A stretch of 64,000 bases of DNA from Labilithrix sp. (lineage in GTDB: Bacteria; Myxococcota; Polyangia; Polyangiales; Polyangiaceae), in NCBI GenBank assembly GCA_028287035.1, contig JAQBQL010000001.1, positions 7,485 to 71,484 of the forward strand, written 5' to 3'. Positions 20,479 through 29,557 of this stretch are shown here, piece after piece. The notes beneath the pieces were generated by a model that was not told the origin of the DNA, made no database searches, and worked only from the letters and a program-made list of their open reading frames with translations. Positions within the stretch are counted from its first letter, which is position 1. The number at the start of each line of letters is the position of its first letter. The position numbers and the translations under genes were made by a program.

Positions 20479-23400
20479 ATGCTCAAGGTCGAGTGCGAGT
20501 CCTGTAAGGCGCCGTATCAGGTCGACGAGCGCCGCGTTCCTCCGACCGGCCTCAAGATGCGCTGCCCCAAGTGCGGGCACACGTTCCTCGTGACGGATCC
20601 GTCCAAGGGCGGCGCGGCGGCAGCGCCCGTCGGCGGCCCGCCTGCGGAACGCCCGAAGATGAAGCAAACGATGGTCGGTGTCGGCGCCGTGGGCGCGGGC
20701 GCGAAGGGTCCGCCCGCCGCCGCGCCGAAGCCTGCGCCGCCCGCGGCGAGGCCTGCGCCGCCGCCCGAGGACGACGGTCTCGCGCTGCCCGCGGTCCGCT
20801 CGGCGCCGCGCGTCCAGACCCTCGCCAAGGCCCCGCCGGCACAGACCGGCGGCCTGCCCGGGCTCGATGACCTCGATCTCCCGGCGCTGGCCGGCGATGT
20901 CGGGCTGCCGGCGGCGGTGAACCGGAAACCGCCGGCGCGGATCCCGGCCGCCCAGACCGCGCCTGCCGCGCGCCCGCAGGCGCCGGCGGCGCCGCCCGCG
21001 TTCTCGTTCGAGGTGGATCTCCCGGCGATCCCGGCGGGCAGCGGCGGCTTCGGATCGGTCGACCTGCCGTCGCCGAAGAGCGAGCGCGGCTTCGGCGATC
21101 TGCCGTCACCGAAGCTCGGCGGCGCCGATCTGCCGCTCGCCAAGGGGCAGGGAGCGTTCGGCGCGATCGATCTCCCGTCACCGCGCGGCGGCGGCGGCTT
21201 CGGAGATCTACCGACGACGCGTGGAACGGCGAGCGGCTTCGCCGATCTGCCCAGCCTGCAGAACGATCTGCCGCTCGTCGGCGGGCACGCCAACCTGCCG
21301 ATGAGCACGTCGCACAACAACCTGCCGGTGGTCGGGGGCGGCAACAACCTCCCGATGCTGGGCGGCGCCAACAACCTCCCGACGCTCGGCGGCGCGAACA
21401 ACCTGCCCATGGTCGGCGGCAACCTGCCGTCACCGCGCGGCGGCGGCTTCGGCGAGATCGATCTGCCGAGCCTGCAGAACGATCTGCCGAACACGATGGG
21501 CGCGCAGGCGCACATGCCGATGCCGGTCTCCGACGATCGCCTCCTCCCGAATCGCCACGGCGGTCAGCCGCCGCCGATCGCGTTCGGCGAGCTCGACCTG
21601 CCCGTGGTCGGCGGCAGCGCAGGCCTTCCGTCACGCGCCCCCGAGGCGGTCAGCTTCGGCGAGCTCGATCTCCCGCCGGACCCGTCGCTCGGCGCGGCAC
21701 CCCTCAGCAATCATCCCGGCGCTCCGCACGGCAGCGGCGGGATGGCGTTCGGCGAGGTCGATCTCGGCGGCGGTCACGACGTCGGCGGACCCGCCCTCGG
21801 CCCGCCCCCCGCGGCCAGCGCCGGATCCATGTTCCAGGAGGCGTCGCTCGACTCTGGCCTCGCGCCGCCGTCGGGTCCGGCGACGGGCACGCGCGGCACC
21901 GGCGCCCGCGCGGCGCGCGACGATCGGCCTTCCTCGAAGGCGCCCAAGGTGATCGCCGCGCTGCTCGCCCTCGTGGTGGTCGGCGGCAGCGCCCTCCAGT
22001 TCACGCCGGTCGGCGCCTTCGGATACATCGCGATCAGCGACAAGATGCACTCGGGCGACTACCAGAAGGACGCCCTCAAGGCGGCCGACGACGCCCGCGC
22101 GAAGCTCGCCTTCGACACGTACGGGAGCGCGCAGAAGGCCGCCGACGACCTCGCCGAGCTGAAGCGCCGCTCGCCGCGGTCGCGTCCCCTGGCGGCGTAC
22201 GCGGCGTTCGCCGAGTTCATGAACGAGGCTCGCTTCGGGGTCGACTCGACGCGTGCCGGCCGGGCGAAGACCTTCCTCTCGGATATGCCGCCGAACACGC
22301 AGGTCAACTACCTCTCCGCCGCAACCGCTGCGCAGGCGGCGGCGGCCGGCGACTTCGCAGGGGCGAAGGCCGCGCTCGCCAGTGCGAAGGAGCCGCAGGA
22401 CGGCATCCAGTACGACATGACGATCCTGAAGGGTGAGATGGCGCTCATGCAGCGCGACTACCCGGCGGCGCTCGCCGCGTTCAACGAGGCGGCGAAGACC
22501 GCGGCCACGGCGCGCTCGCAGTTCGGCCTCGCGCGCGCGCACTACGCGATGAAGAACCTGAAGCAGGCAAAGGCGGCGGTCGACGCCACCCTGCAGGCCT
22601 CCCCCGCGCACGCCGGCGGACACACCATGCGCGCGCTGATCACGTGGGAGCTGCAGCGCGACGAGGCGGCGGCGTTGAAGGAGCTCGCGCTCGTGCTCGA
22701 CGAGAACGCGCGCAAGAGCGAGGGGCCGAACGAGGTCTCCTCGGCGCTGGCAGCCCGCGGCTGGATCATGCTCGCGCGGGACCGCGCCGGCGACGCGCGC
22801 GCCGCCTTCGACGAGGCCGTGAAGATCGATCCGCGGAACGTGACCGCCCTCGTCGGACAGGGCGAGGTGCTCTACGCGGACGGCCGCTACACCGAGGCGC
22901 TCACCCGCTTCGACGAGGCGGTCGCCAAGGACCCGACCGGCATCGCGCCGACCCTGGGCGACGCGAAGACGAAGGTGGCCCTCGAGCGGCTCGCCGACGC
23001 GAAGGCGCAGCTCACGGCGGCCCGCGCGCGCGCGCCGAAGGACATGGGCCTCGCGCTCTGGCTCGCGAAGGCGGAGGAGGCGCTCGGCAACAAGTCGGTC
23101 GCCGAGAAGCTCTACAACGAGGCCGTCGATCTGGCGGATCCCGCCAACGCCGATGCGATCGACGCCTACGCTGCGCTCGCGTCGTTCCTCGCCTCGCAGG
23201 GCCGCGCGCAGGAGGCGCAGGCCAAGCTCGACGCCGCGCGCGGCAAGCTGCCCGACACGGCGACGCTGCAGCGCGCCTTCGGCGACGTGGCGGAGTCGCA
23301 GGGGCACTTCGACGAGGCCCTCGGTCACTACCAGGCGGCGCTCCAGAAGAGCCCGAACGATCTGGCGACCCGCTTCCGGCTCGGCAAGACCTACCGGAAG

Positions 23401-24375
23401 CTGAAGCGCCTCGACGAGGCGGCGAAGGAGTTCGACACCATCGTCGCGACCGACAAGGAGTACCCGAACATCGCGGTCGAGCGCGGCCTCCTCTTCGAGC
23501 AGTCCGGCGACGTGCAGAAGGCGCTCGAGCAGTTCCAGAGCGCGCTCGACAAGACGCCGAAGGACGTCGACCTCCAGCTCCGCGTCGGCGCCGCGTACGT
23601 GTCGATCGGCGAGGTCGAAAAGGCGATGCCGCTGCTCAACAAGGTCAAGGACCAGCGGCCGAACAGCGCCGAGGCCAATCACTTCATCGGCCGCGCGCAC
23701 CTTCGCCAGGGCGGGCTCGAGGCCGCCGGCGCCATGCGTTACCTGCAGCGCGCCGTGGAGCTCGATCCCAACCGCGCCGAGTATCACCTCTACGTCGCGT
23801 GGGCCGCCAACGAGTCGATGCCCGCGCAGCTCGGGCTGGCGCGCACCGAGGTCGACAAGGCCCTCTCGCTCGATCGACTGCTCGCCGACGCGTACTGGCA
23901 GCGCGGGGTCGTCGCGCTTCGCGAGGGCGCGGTGAACGACGCGGTGAAGGATCTGAAGCACGCGCTGGAGCTGAAGCCGTCGCGCACCGAGGCCCACGCC
24001 GCCCTCGCCGAGTGTTACGAGCAGAAGAACGACATGGCCGCCGCGCTCGGCGAGTGGGCGAAGGCCATCCAGGGCGACGACAAGGTCGCGTCGTGGCGCT
24101 ACCACTACGGCGTCCTCCTCATGGACCGAAACCAGGCGGGCGAGGCGGCCAAGCACCTCGCCTACGCGCTCGAGCAGGGGAAGAAGACCCAGCCGCGTCC
24201 GGGCTGGATCATCCGCTGCGCGTTCGAGGCGGGCGAGGCGCTCCGCAAGATCGGGCAGAAGCAGCCCGCGCTCGAGGCCTACCAGTACTACTTCGAGGTC
24301 GCGCCCTCGACCGATCCGAACCGCAAGGAGGCCCGCACCGGCCTCGCGGCGGTCGGCGGCAATCTCGATCGCTGA
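20479..24375 (+). CDS. zinc-ribbon / DLP-repeat / single-TM / TPR protein
   Basis: A 1298-residue protein in four parts. (1) An MJ0042-type zinc ribbon at residues 4-38 with Cys6, Cys9, Cys29 and Cys32 (VECESCK, MRCPKCGHTFLV). (2) A long Pro/Ala/Gly linker to about 480 containing about nineteen DLP or NLP motifs, often after FG (FGDLPSPK, GEIDLPS, NNLPMLGG). (3) One hydrophobic segment near 490-518. (4) A C-terminal region of about 750 residues rich in TPR units (for example DEALGHYQAALQKSPNDLAT, RTEAHAALAECYEQ). The layout predicts a cytoplasmic zinc ribbon and linker with periplasmic TPRs, or the reverse. A zinc ribbon of this class occurs in the Myxococcus gliding protein GltJ (AgmX), but this is not an orthologue call. 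It diverges from uvrA. Confidence 0.8.
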   Translation: MLKVECESCKAPYQVDERRVPPTGLKMRCPKCGHTFLVTDPSKGGAAAAPVGGPPAERPKMKQTMVGVGAVGAGAKGPPAAAPKPAPPAARPAPPPEDDGLALPAVRSAPRVQTLAKAPPAQTGGLPGLDDLDLPALAGDVGLPAAVNRKPPARIPAAQTAPAARPQAPAAPPAFSFEVDLPAIPAGSGGFGSVDLPSPKSERGFGDLPSPKLGGADLPLAKGQGAFGAIDLPSPRGGGGFGDLPTTRGTASGFADLPSLQNDLPLVGGHANLPMSTSHNNLPVVGGGNNLPMLGGANNLPTLGGANNLPMVGGNLPSPRGGGFGEIDLPSLQNDLPNTMGAQAHMPMPVSDDRLLPNRHGGQPPPIAFGELDLPVVGGSAGLPSRAPEAVSFGELDLPPDPSLGAAPLSNHPGAPHGSGGMAFGEVDLGGGHDVGGPALGPPPAASAGSMFQEASLDSGLAPPSGPATGTRGTGARAARDDRPSSKAPKVIAALLALVVVGGSALQFTPVGAFGYIAISDKMHSGDYQKDALKAADDARAKLAFDTYGSAQKAADDLAELKRRSPRSRPLAAYAAFAEFMNEARFGVDSTRAGRAKTFLSDMPPNTQVNYLSAATAAQAAAAGDFAGAKAALASAKEPQDGIQYDMTILKGEMALMQRDYPAALAAFNEAAKTAATARSQFGLARAHYAMKNLKQAKAAVDATLQASPAHAGGHTMRALITWELQRDEAAALKELALVLDENARKSEGPNEVSSALAARGWIMLARDRAGDARAAFDEAVKIDPRNVTALVGQGEVLYADGRYTEALTRFDEAVAKDPTGIAPTLGDAKTKVALERLADAKAQLTAARARAPKDMGLALWLAKAEEALGNKSVAEKLYNEAVDLADPANADAIDAYAALASFLASQGRAQEAQAKLDAARGKLPDTATLQRAFGDVAESQGHFDEALGHYQAALQKSPNDLATRFRLGKTYRKLKRLDEAAKEFDTIVATDKEYPNIAVERGLLFEQSGDVQKALEQFQSALDKTPKDVDLQLRVGAAYVSIGEVEKAMPLLNKVKDQRPNSAEANHFIGRAHLRQGGLEAAGAMRYLQRAVELDPNRAEYHLYVAWAANESMPAQLGLARTEVDKALSLDRLLADAYWQRGVVALREGAVNDAVKDLKHALELKPSRTEAHAALAECYEQKNDMAAALGEWAKAIQGDDKVASWRYHYGVLLMDRNQAGEAAKHLAYALEQGKKTQPRPGWIIRCAFEAGEALRKIGQKQPALEAYQYYFEVAPSTDPNRKEARTGLAAVGGNLDR

Positions 24376-24379
24376 CCGG

Positions 24380-25213
24380 TCAGCCGAGCGCCCGCGCCAT
24401 CGCGGCGAACGCATCGACGTCGAGGGTCTCGCCGCGGGCATCGAGCGAGATCCCGGCCTTCTCCGCGGCGAGCGCGACCTGCTCGAGCGGCGCGACGTTG
24501 CGCCAGGCATTCCGCAGCGTCTTCCGGCGCATCGCGAACGCGCCCTTCACGAGGGCGCGGAACAGATCGGTCTCGATGGCGCGCCGCGGACGCTCCGGCT
24601 CGAGCAGCACGACCGCGCTCGTCACGTCGGGCGGCGGATGGAACGATCCGGGACCCACCGAGAAGAGCTTCTTCGTACGGAAGGCGGCGCGCGTGAAGAC
24701 GGTCAGCGCGCCGTAGATCTTCGTCGACGGCTCGGCGGCGAGGCGCTCGGCCACCTCGAGCTGCACCATGAAGACGACGCGGTCGACCTCGTCCGCGTGC
24801 ATGACCGCGCGCTCGAGGAGACGGCCCGTGATCTGGTAGGGGAGGTTCCCGCAGAGGACGCGCGACGAGCCTTCCTCGGCCGGACCGAGCAGCTCGGCGT
24901 GATCGACGGTCTGCGCGTCTCCCTCCACGATGCGCACGCGGTCGCCGAGGTCGGCGAGCTCCTCCTGGAGCAGCGGGACGAGATCGCGGTCCCGCTCGAC
25001 GGCGACCACGTGACGCGCGCGCGCCGCGAGCGCCCGCGTGAGGGCGCCCGTCCCCGCGCCGAGCTCGAGGACGCGCGCCTTGCCGACCTCCGATGCGGGC
25101 ACGCAGGCCTCCGCGATCGCCTCGACGGTGTGCGGTGAGACGAGGAAGTTCTGGCCGAAGCCGCGCTTCGGCGAGAGGCCTCCCTTGCGGAGCACGGCAC
25201 GCGGATCGCTCAT
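24380..25213 (-). CDS. rsmA: 16S rRNA (adenine1518-N6/adenine1519-N6) dimethyltransferase
   Basis: A 277-residue RsmA/KsgA, which dimethylates two adjacent adenines near the 3' end of 16S rRNA using S-adenosylmethionine. The N-terminal GFGQNFLV is the family start signature; motif I is LELGAGTGALT; VEGDAQTV is the acidic binding strand; motif IV is GNLPYQIT, the NLPY that holds the target adenine. FHPPPDVTSAVV and AFAMRRKTLRN are also typical. Length fits the family (about 260-290). The ATG overlaps the TGA of the DUF58 gene (ATGA), so it is probably the last gene of the DUF4350-MoxR-DUF58 unit. The stop faces the convergent TPR gene 4 bases away. Confidence 0.95.
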   Translation of the reverse strand: MSDPRAVLRKGGLSPKRGFGQNFLVSPHTVEAIAEACVPASEVGKARVLELGAGTGALTRALAARARHVVAVERDRDLVPLLQEELADLGDRVRIVEGDAQTVDHAELLGPAEEGSSRVLCGNLPYQITGRLLERAVMHADEVDRVVFMVQLEVAERLAAEPSTKIYGALTVFTRAAFRTKKLFSVGPGSFHPPPDVTSAVVLLEPERPRRAIETDLFRALVKGAFAMRRKTLRNAWRNVAPLEQVALAAEKAGISLDARGETLDVDAFAAMARALG

Positions 25214-26811
25214 TCGCTGCTCTCCGCGGCGCGCGCGCTCGAGGCCTGCCGCCGGATCTCGATGCCGCGTGATCGCACCCCCAGGAGACGCATCGCGCGC
25301 TCGGCGCGGGCCTGCGAGGCGCGGACCCGGACGCGCACCGCGTCGAACACCACGTCTTCCACGGTGGTCGCTCCGTGAGCAGCGAGGGCGAGCCCGGGCT
25401 CGAACCGCGGCATCGTCCAGCGCAGCTCGACGTGGCGCGCGCGCAGGCGACGGACCGCGGTGTCGAGCGCGCTCTCCGGTCCCGGCGGCGGCGCCCACAC
25501 GTGGACGATGCTCGGCTTCGTCTTGCCCTTCTCGCGCGAGAGCTTGTCGAACACCCCGGCGAGCTGCGGGTCTGCCTTGTCGCGTTCGCCGTCGACGCGC
25601 GGGGGCACCTCGATGCCGAACGATGCGAGATAGTGCCGGAACCGCTGCTCGCGCGGGGACGTGGCCAGCGGCAGCCGGGGCGCGAACGGGGCGCGCGAGC
25701 GCATCGCCTCGGCGCGGATCGAGAGGGCCTCCAGGTTGCCGCGCGGAACGTCGACGAGGCCGCGGGGGTCGAGCGGACGAAGGTGCTCCGCCACGCGCTG
25801 CGCGAGCTCCGCCTCGTCGAGCTCGCAGCGATCGGCATCGACCATGCTCGCGGCGCTCGCGAGGGCCGCGCCGATCTTCGTCGCCTGGGCAGGACCTCCG
25901 GCGGGCGCCAGCCACGTGCGAACGCGCGAGGCGAAGACCACGAGGCCCACGAGGTCACCCTTCGCGAGATGGCGCGTGGCCACGCCGCCGAGCTCGTCGA
26001 TCGCGAGGTCGAGGGGCGCCAGGCCATGGACCCCCGCCCAGAGCTCCACCGACGCGTCCAGCACCACCCACACGACGTCGCGCTCCTCGCGCTCCATCTC
26101 GCGGACGAGGAGCTGCCCGCGGCGCGCGCTGGCCTTCCACGCGATGCGTTTGAACGGATCACCCGGCACGTGCTCGCGCAGCTCCTTCAGGTGCTCGCCC
26201 TCGCCGGCGAGGGGCGCAGGGCGGCCGGCCTCGGCGACGCGCCGCGCGCGGCCCCCGCGGGCGGTCTGGAGCATCGCGAACAGCGGCTTCGGCAGCACCT
26301 CGATGCCGTGCGGGTTCGCGAACATCAGAGGAACCTCGTACAGCCCCTCGCCCCCGAGCGGCGTGCCGCGGACCTCCAGCGCGATGCCGTGCAGCCCCCA
26401 CCGGCCGACCCGGCGGGCGCGCACGCGCATCTCGAACTTCACCTTCGACGCGGCCGGCAGATCGAGGGTGGAAGGTGTGATCGTCACCTCCAGCATGCTC
26501 GAGGCGACGGGGCGGAGGTTGACGCCGCGCGCATCGTCGAAGCCGCGGTTCCTGAGCTCCGCCTCGAGCACGAGCTCCTCGCCGCGACCGGCCTTCGTGA
26601 CCCGCCGCGTGGTCGACCACACCATCTCGAAGCCCGAGGCGCGGATGCGCGTGACGGTCGACAGCGCCAGCGCTCGTCCCAGCGTCACCGCGAGCAGCAT
26701 GGCCCCGCCGAACGCCACCGCCGGCGCGACCTTCGCAGCGACGCCGACCGCGACCATGGCCGCGCCCGCGAGGGCGACCTGGAACGTCGCGCGGGTCGGG
26801 TGGAGCTGCAC
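25210..26811 (-). CDS. DUF58 domain-containing membrane protein
   Basis: A 533-residue protein with two N-terminal hydrophobic segments (FQVALAGAAMVAVGVAAKVA and VAFGGAMLLAVTLGRAL), a beta-rich periplasmic-like part, then the DUF58 core. The signature is EHVPGDPFKRIAWKASAR, followed by a VWA-like fold (VVWVVLDASVELW). DUF58 proteins are partners of MoxR AAA+ ATPases in envelope stress or protein-maturation systems. The start is ambiguous: there is no ATG near. I use GTG at 26811, 11 bases after the MoxR gene stop; a CTG overlapping that stop is possible. It sits between moxR-like and rsmA, with a 4-base overlap to the latter. Confidence 0.88.
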   Translation of the reverse strand: MQLHPTRATFQVALAGAAMVAVGVAAKVAPAVAFGGAMLLAVTLGRALALSTVTRIRASGFEMVWSTTRRVTKAGRGEELVLEAELRNRGFDDARGVNLRPVASSMLEVTITPSTLDLPAASKVKFEMRVRARRVGRWGLHGIALEVRGTPLGGEGLYEVPLMFANPHGIEVLPKPLFAMLQTARGGRARRVAEAGRPAPLAGEGEHLKELREHVPGDPFKRIAWKASARRGQLLVREMEREERDVVWVVLDASVELWAGVHGLAPLDLAIDELGGVATRHLAKGDLVGLVVFASRVRTWLAPAGGPAQATKIGAALASAASMVDADRCELDEAELAQRVAEHLRPLDPRGLVDVPRGNLEALSIRAEAMRSRAPFAPRLPLATSPREQRFRHYLASFGIEVPPRVDGERDKADPQLAGVFDKLSREKGKTKPSIVHVWAPPPGPESALDTAVRRLRARHVELRWTMPRFEPGLALAAHGATTVEDVVFDAVRVRVRASQARAERAMRLLGVRSRGIEIRRQASSARAAESSE

Positions 26812-26822
26812 GCGCCGCTCGT

Positions 26823-27848
26823 TCAGACCGCGCGGAAGCCGCGACGGTAGCCGACCTTGGCGAGCGCCTCTTCGATGACCTGCTCGCGCACGCGCGCCTC
26901 GCCCTCGACGTCCGCCATGAGCACGAGCCGGTGCGCGAGGACCGCGACCGCGACGGCGCGGAGATCCTCGGGCACGAGGTAGTTGCGCGCGGCGAGCATC
27001 GCGTGGGCCTTGCCGGCCTGGAGCAGACCGAGCGTCGCCCGGGGGCTCGCGCCCAGCGCGATCTTCGGGTGGTTCCGCGTGAAGGTGGTGAGCGCGACGG
27101 CGTAGTCGTGCAGATCGTCCTCGACGTGGATGCGCGCGGCGATCAGCTGGAGCGCCGCGACGTCGGGCGCGGTGAGCACGGGCCGCAGCGTGGGGGGCTC
27201 GTGGCCGTGCGTGCGGAGCATCTGCGCCTCCTCGCGGGAGGTCGGGTACCCCATCGCGATGCGCACGAGGAAGCGGTCGATCTGCGCCTCGGGCAGGGGG
27301 TAGGTGCCCTCGAGGTCGATCGGGTTCTGCGTCGCGAGCACGAGGAACGGCAGCGGGAGCTCGAAGCGATCGCCCTCGATCGTGACCTGACGCTCCTGCA
27401 TCGCCTCGAGGAGCGCCGACTGCGTCTTGGCGGGCGCGCGGTTGATCTCGTCGGCGAGCACGACGTTCGCGAAGATCGGGCCGGCGCGGAGGCTGAAGGT
27501 CCCGTCGCGCGGCGAGAGCACGTAGGTGCCGGTGATGTCGGCGGGCAGCAGATCCGGGGTGAACTGGATGCGCCGCGCCGAGCACCCGAGCGCGGTCGCG
27601 AAGGCCTTCACCAGCGTGGTCTTGGCGACGCCGGGGACGCCCTCGAGCAGCACGTGGCCGCGCGCCAGGAGCGACACGAGCATCATGTCGAGCGCCTTGG
27701 GCGAGCCGACGTAGATCTTCTGCACCTCGCGGCGGAGCTCGTCGACGCGCTCCTTGGCGGCGAGGATCTCGCGGCTCTGCGGCTGCGGCTGCGCGTCCGG
27801 AACGTTGGCGGGGCGGTGGCCGGGATCGTTGCCGATGGGGGCGGTCAT
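26823..27848 (-). CDS. MoxR-family AAA+ ATPase
   Basis: A 341-residue AAA+ ATPase of the MoxR class. Walker A is GVPGVAKTT (70-78), where Ala before Lys is normal for MoxR. Walker B is VVLADEINRAPAKTQ, and sensor 1 lies in LVLATQNPIDLEGTYPLPEAQIDRF, a near-invariant MoxR stretch. MoxR proteins work as chaperone-like remodelers with VWA/DUF58 partners. A disordered Pro/Gln-rich N-terminus of about 25 residues precedes the domain. The ATG overlaps the stop of the DUF4350 gene (ATGA), and the DUF58 gene follows after 11 bases, so the three genes form one coupled unit. Confidence 0.95.
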   Translation of the reverse strand: MTAPIGNDPGHRPANVPDAQPQPQSREILAAKERVDELRREVQKIYVGSPKALDMMLVSLLARGHVLLEGVPGVAKTTLVKAFATALGCSARRIQFTPDLLPADITGTYVLSPRDGTFSLRAGPIFANVVLADEINRAPAKTQSALLEAMQERQVTIEGDRFELPLPFLVLATQNPIDLEGTYPLPEAQIDRFLVRIAMGYPTSREEAQMLRTHGHEPPTLRPVLTAPDVAALQLIAARIHVEDDLHDYAVALTTFTRNHPKIALGASPRATLGLLQAGKAHAMLAARNYLVPEDLRAVAVAVLAHRLVLMADVEGEARVREQVIEEALAKVGYRRGFRAV

Positions 27849-29215
27849 GCGGGCTGTTCCTGCGGCGGGGTACGCGGCGTGCCGGCCCGGTCCGCGCGCG
27901 CGTGCTCGGCGCGTCGCAGGAGATCGCCGACGGTGCGCGCCATGGTCACGACCTCGTGGTCACGGATCGGCTGCACCATTCCTCCGCTGCGCTGGAACAC
28001 GACCATGGTTTCGACGCTCGCCATTCGTAGCAGAAGCCCGGAGAGGGAGCGTACCCCATCGGCGTCGAGCACGTTCTGCGCGGCGACCTGCGCGAGCAGC
28101 TCCTGCTGACCAGGAACCCGGGGCAGCGCGAGGATCGCCGTGAGCTGCTCCTCGAGCGCGCTCTTCAGCTCGAGGACGGCGAGGACGCGCGAAGTCTGCG
28201 GCGCGGCGATCACCGCCGCATGACCGGCGACGCCGCCCTGCGCGACCTTCGGCGTCGCACGCACGAAGCGCGGTGTGATCGGCTTGTGCAGGCGCCCGGC
28301 ACGCGAGCCGATCCACACGACGAGGGCGAGGCCGAGCGCGACCGCGAGCGCATACGCGATGGACGACGGGAGCCCCTCGCGGCGTATCTGCTCGAGCGCC
28401 TCGCGCGCGCTGCGGAGCCAGTCGTTCACCGCGCTGGCGTCCTCGTCGCCGTAGGCGCCCTTCTGCTCGAAGCCGCCCGACGCGATGAAGAGCCGTCCCC
28501 CGCGCTTGCCCCACGAGTCGTGGTCCACGGCGTAACGCAGGACGCCGCGCGCGAAGGCCTTGTTGCCCGCGTACCGAAGCATCGAGTTCATGACGATCGA
28601 AGGATCGCCGACCGCGAGCAGGCGCCCCTGGCCGACCGCGCCGGCGACGGCGACCACGACGTCCGGCTCGCCGTTGCCGCGGATCTTCAGCACCGGCGAG
28701 AGGTCCGGATGCGTCAACCCGGTCGGGTGGTTCGTCACCACGCGCGAGACGTCGGCCACGACCGGATGCGCGCTCGCCGGCTCCGCGAGCGCGAGCTGCG
28801 GGTTGTGCCGCAGGAGCTCGGCGGGGTTGCGAGGGCTCGCGACGCGCTCCATGCCGAAGTGCTTGAGGAGACCTTCGCCGCGCCCGAAGTCGTCGAGGAG
28901 GACCACCCGGCCGCCCGCACGCATGAACTTCGAGAGCTCGTCCACGTCGAGATTCTTCTCGGGGTAGAGCAGGAGGAGCCCGTCGTCGGGCTTGAGCTCG
29001 TGGAAATCGACCTGCTTCGTGACGACCACTTTCGAGGCGCCGAGCTCCGCGACCGCGAGCTTCACGAGCTCCCCGCACCCTTCCCAGTCGTCGCCGGCGA
29101 GGTCGAAAGGTGCCGCGTACGCCTGCGTCACGACGCAGATCCACGCGCAAATCAGCATGACGCGCATGAAGCGCAGCCCAGCCGGGCCGTTTCCATGTGC
29201 GGACATCTTGCCCAT
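27845..29215 (-). CDS. DUF4350-type membrane protein of the MoxR unit
   Basis: A 456-residue protein. A signal-like helix near the start (MRVMLICAWICVVTQAYA) is followed by a soluble domain with DGLLLLYPEKNLDVDELSKF and GGRVVLLDDFGRGEGLL, the DUF4350/GATase-like pattern. VGDPSIVMNSML comes later. A single transmembrane helix (SSIAYALAVALGLALVVWIG, about 310-330) precedes a cytoplasmic tail. Proteins of this type usually sit next to moxR and DUF58 genes, as here; the stop overlaps the moxR start. Function is unproven but probably structural within that membrane-associated system. Start choice is weak: ATG 29215 is used, with ATG 29206 or 29167 possible, and no strong Shine-Dalgarno. Longer open frame upstream is not coding. 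Confidence 0.82.
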   Translation of the reverse strand: MGKMSAHGNGPAGLRFMRVMLICAWICVVTQAYAAPFDLAGDDWEGCGELVKLAVAELGASKVVVTKQVDFHELKPDDGLLLLYPEKNLDVDELSKFMRAGGRVVLLDDFGRGEGLLKHFGMERVASPRNPAELLRHNPQLALAEPASAHPVVADVSRVVTNHPTGLTHPDLSPVLKIRGNGEPDVVVAVAGAVGQGRLLAVGDPSIVMNSMLRYAGNKAFARGVLRYAVDHDSWGKRGGRLFIASGGFEQKGAYGDEDASAVNDWLRSAREALEQIRREGLPSSIAYALAVALGLALVVWIGSRAGRLHKPITPRFVRATPKVAQGGVAGHAAVIAAPQTSRVLAVLELKSALEEQLTAILALPRVPGQQELLAQVAAQNVLDADGVRSLSGLLLRMASVETMVVFQRSGGMVQPIRDHEVVTMARTVGDLLRRAEHARADRAGTPRTPPQEQPA

Positions 29216-29314
29216 CACTCGCGTCGAATCTATCACCGTGAGCGCCGCTGCGGCGGCGTGAGCACTCTTGACCCGTGGGCAGTGGTTGCTAGCTTCGTCC
29301 ATAGGAGGACGTGA

Positions 29315-29503
29315 ATGCTCCCTCCCTTCATCATCGAGCAGATTCGTCGTCGCGAAGAGGAACAAGAGCGGAAGTACGAGCAGCCCCAGCTGGAGCTGCC
29401 CATTTCGCCATCTCCGCCTCCCTCTGGTCCTGGGCCGCAACGGCGGCGTGACGAGCGCGAGCCCGACGAGGGCAAGCGCGGCGTGTTCATCCTGGAGCTC
29501 TGA
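29315..29503 (+). CDS. small Glu/Arg-rich protein of unknown function
   Basis: A 62-residue protein starting MLPPFIIEQIRRREEEQE. A short hydrophobic N-terminal segment is followed by a charged helix, then LELPISPSPPPSGPG, a basic/acidic patch and the C-terminal GVFILEL. It has the strongest Shine-Dalgarno in the window, TAGGAGG, ending 6 bases before the ATG. This and the lack of any overlapping better gene argue that it is really translated. I recall similar MLPPFIIE-type small proteins in other myxobacterial genomes, but this is memory and not checked here. No domain is recognised. It stands alone between the DUF4350 gene (divergent) and the propeller proteins, 54 bases upstream of the next start. 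Confidence 0.75.
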   Translation: MLPPFIIEQIRRREEEQERKYEQPQLELPISPSPPPSGPGPQRRRDEREPDEGKRGVFILEL

Positions 29504-29557
29504 GCTTCTTAAACCCTTTGCGTTCCGCGCGAAGCGCCTACTAGGCTGCGCCGCGAA

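Noticed and set aside
21270..21425. CRISPR-like or tandem DNA repeat
   Set aside because: The repeated units fall in frame and encode NNLP motifs inside a protein; there are no spacers of constant length.
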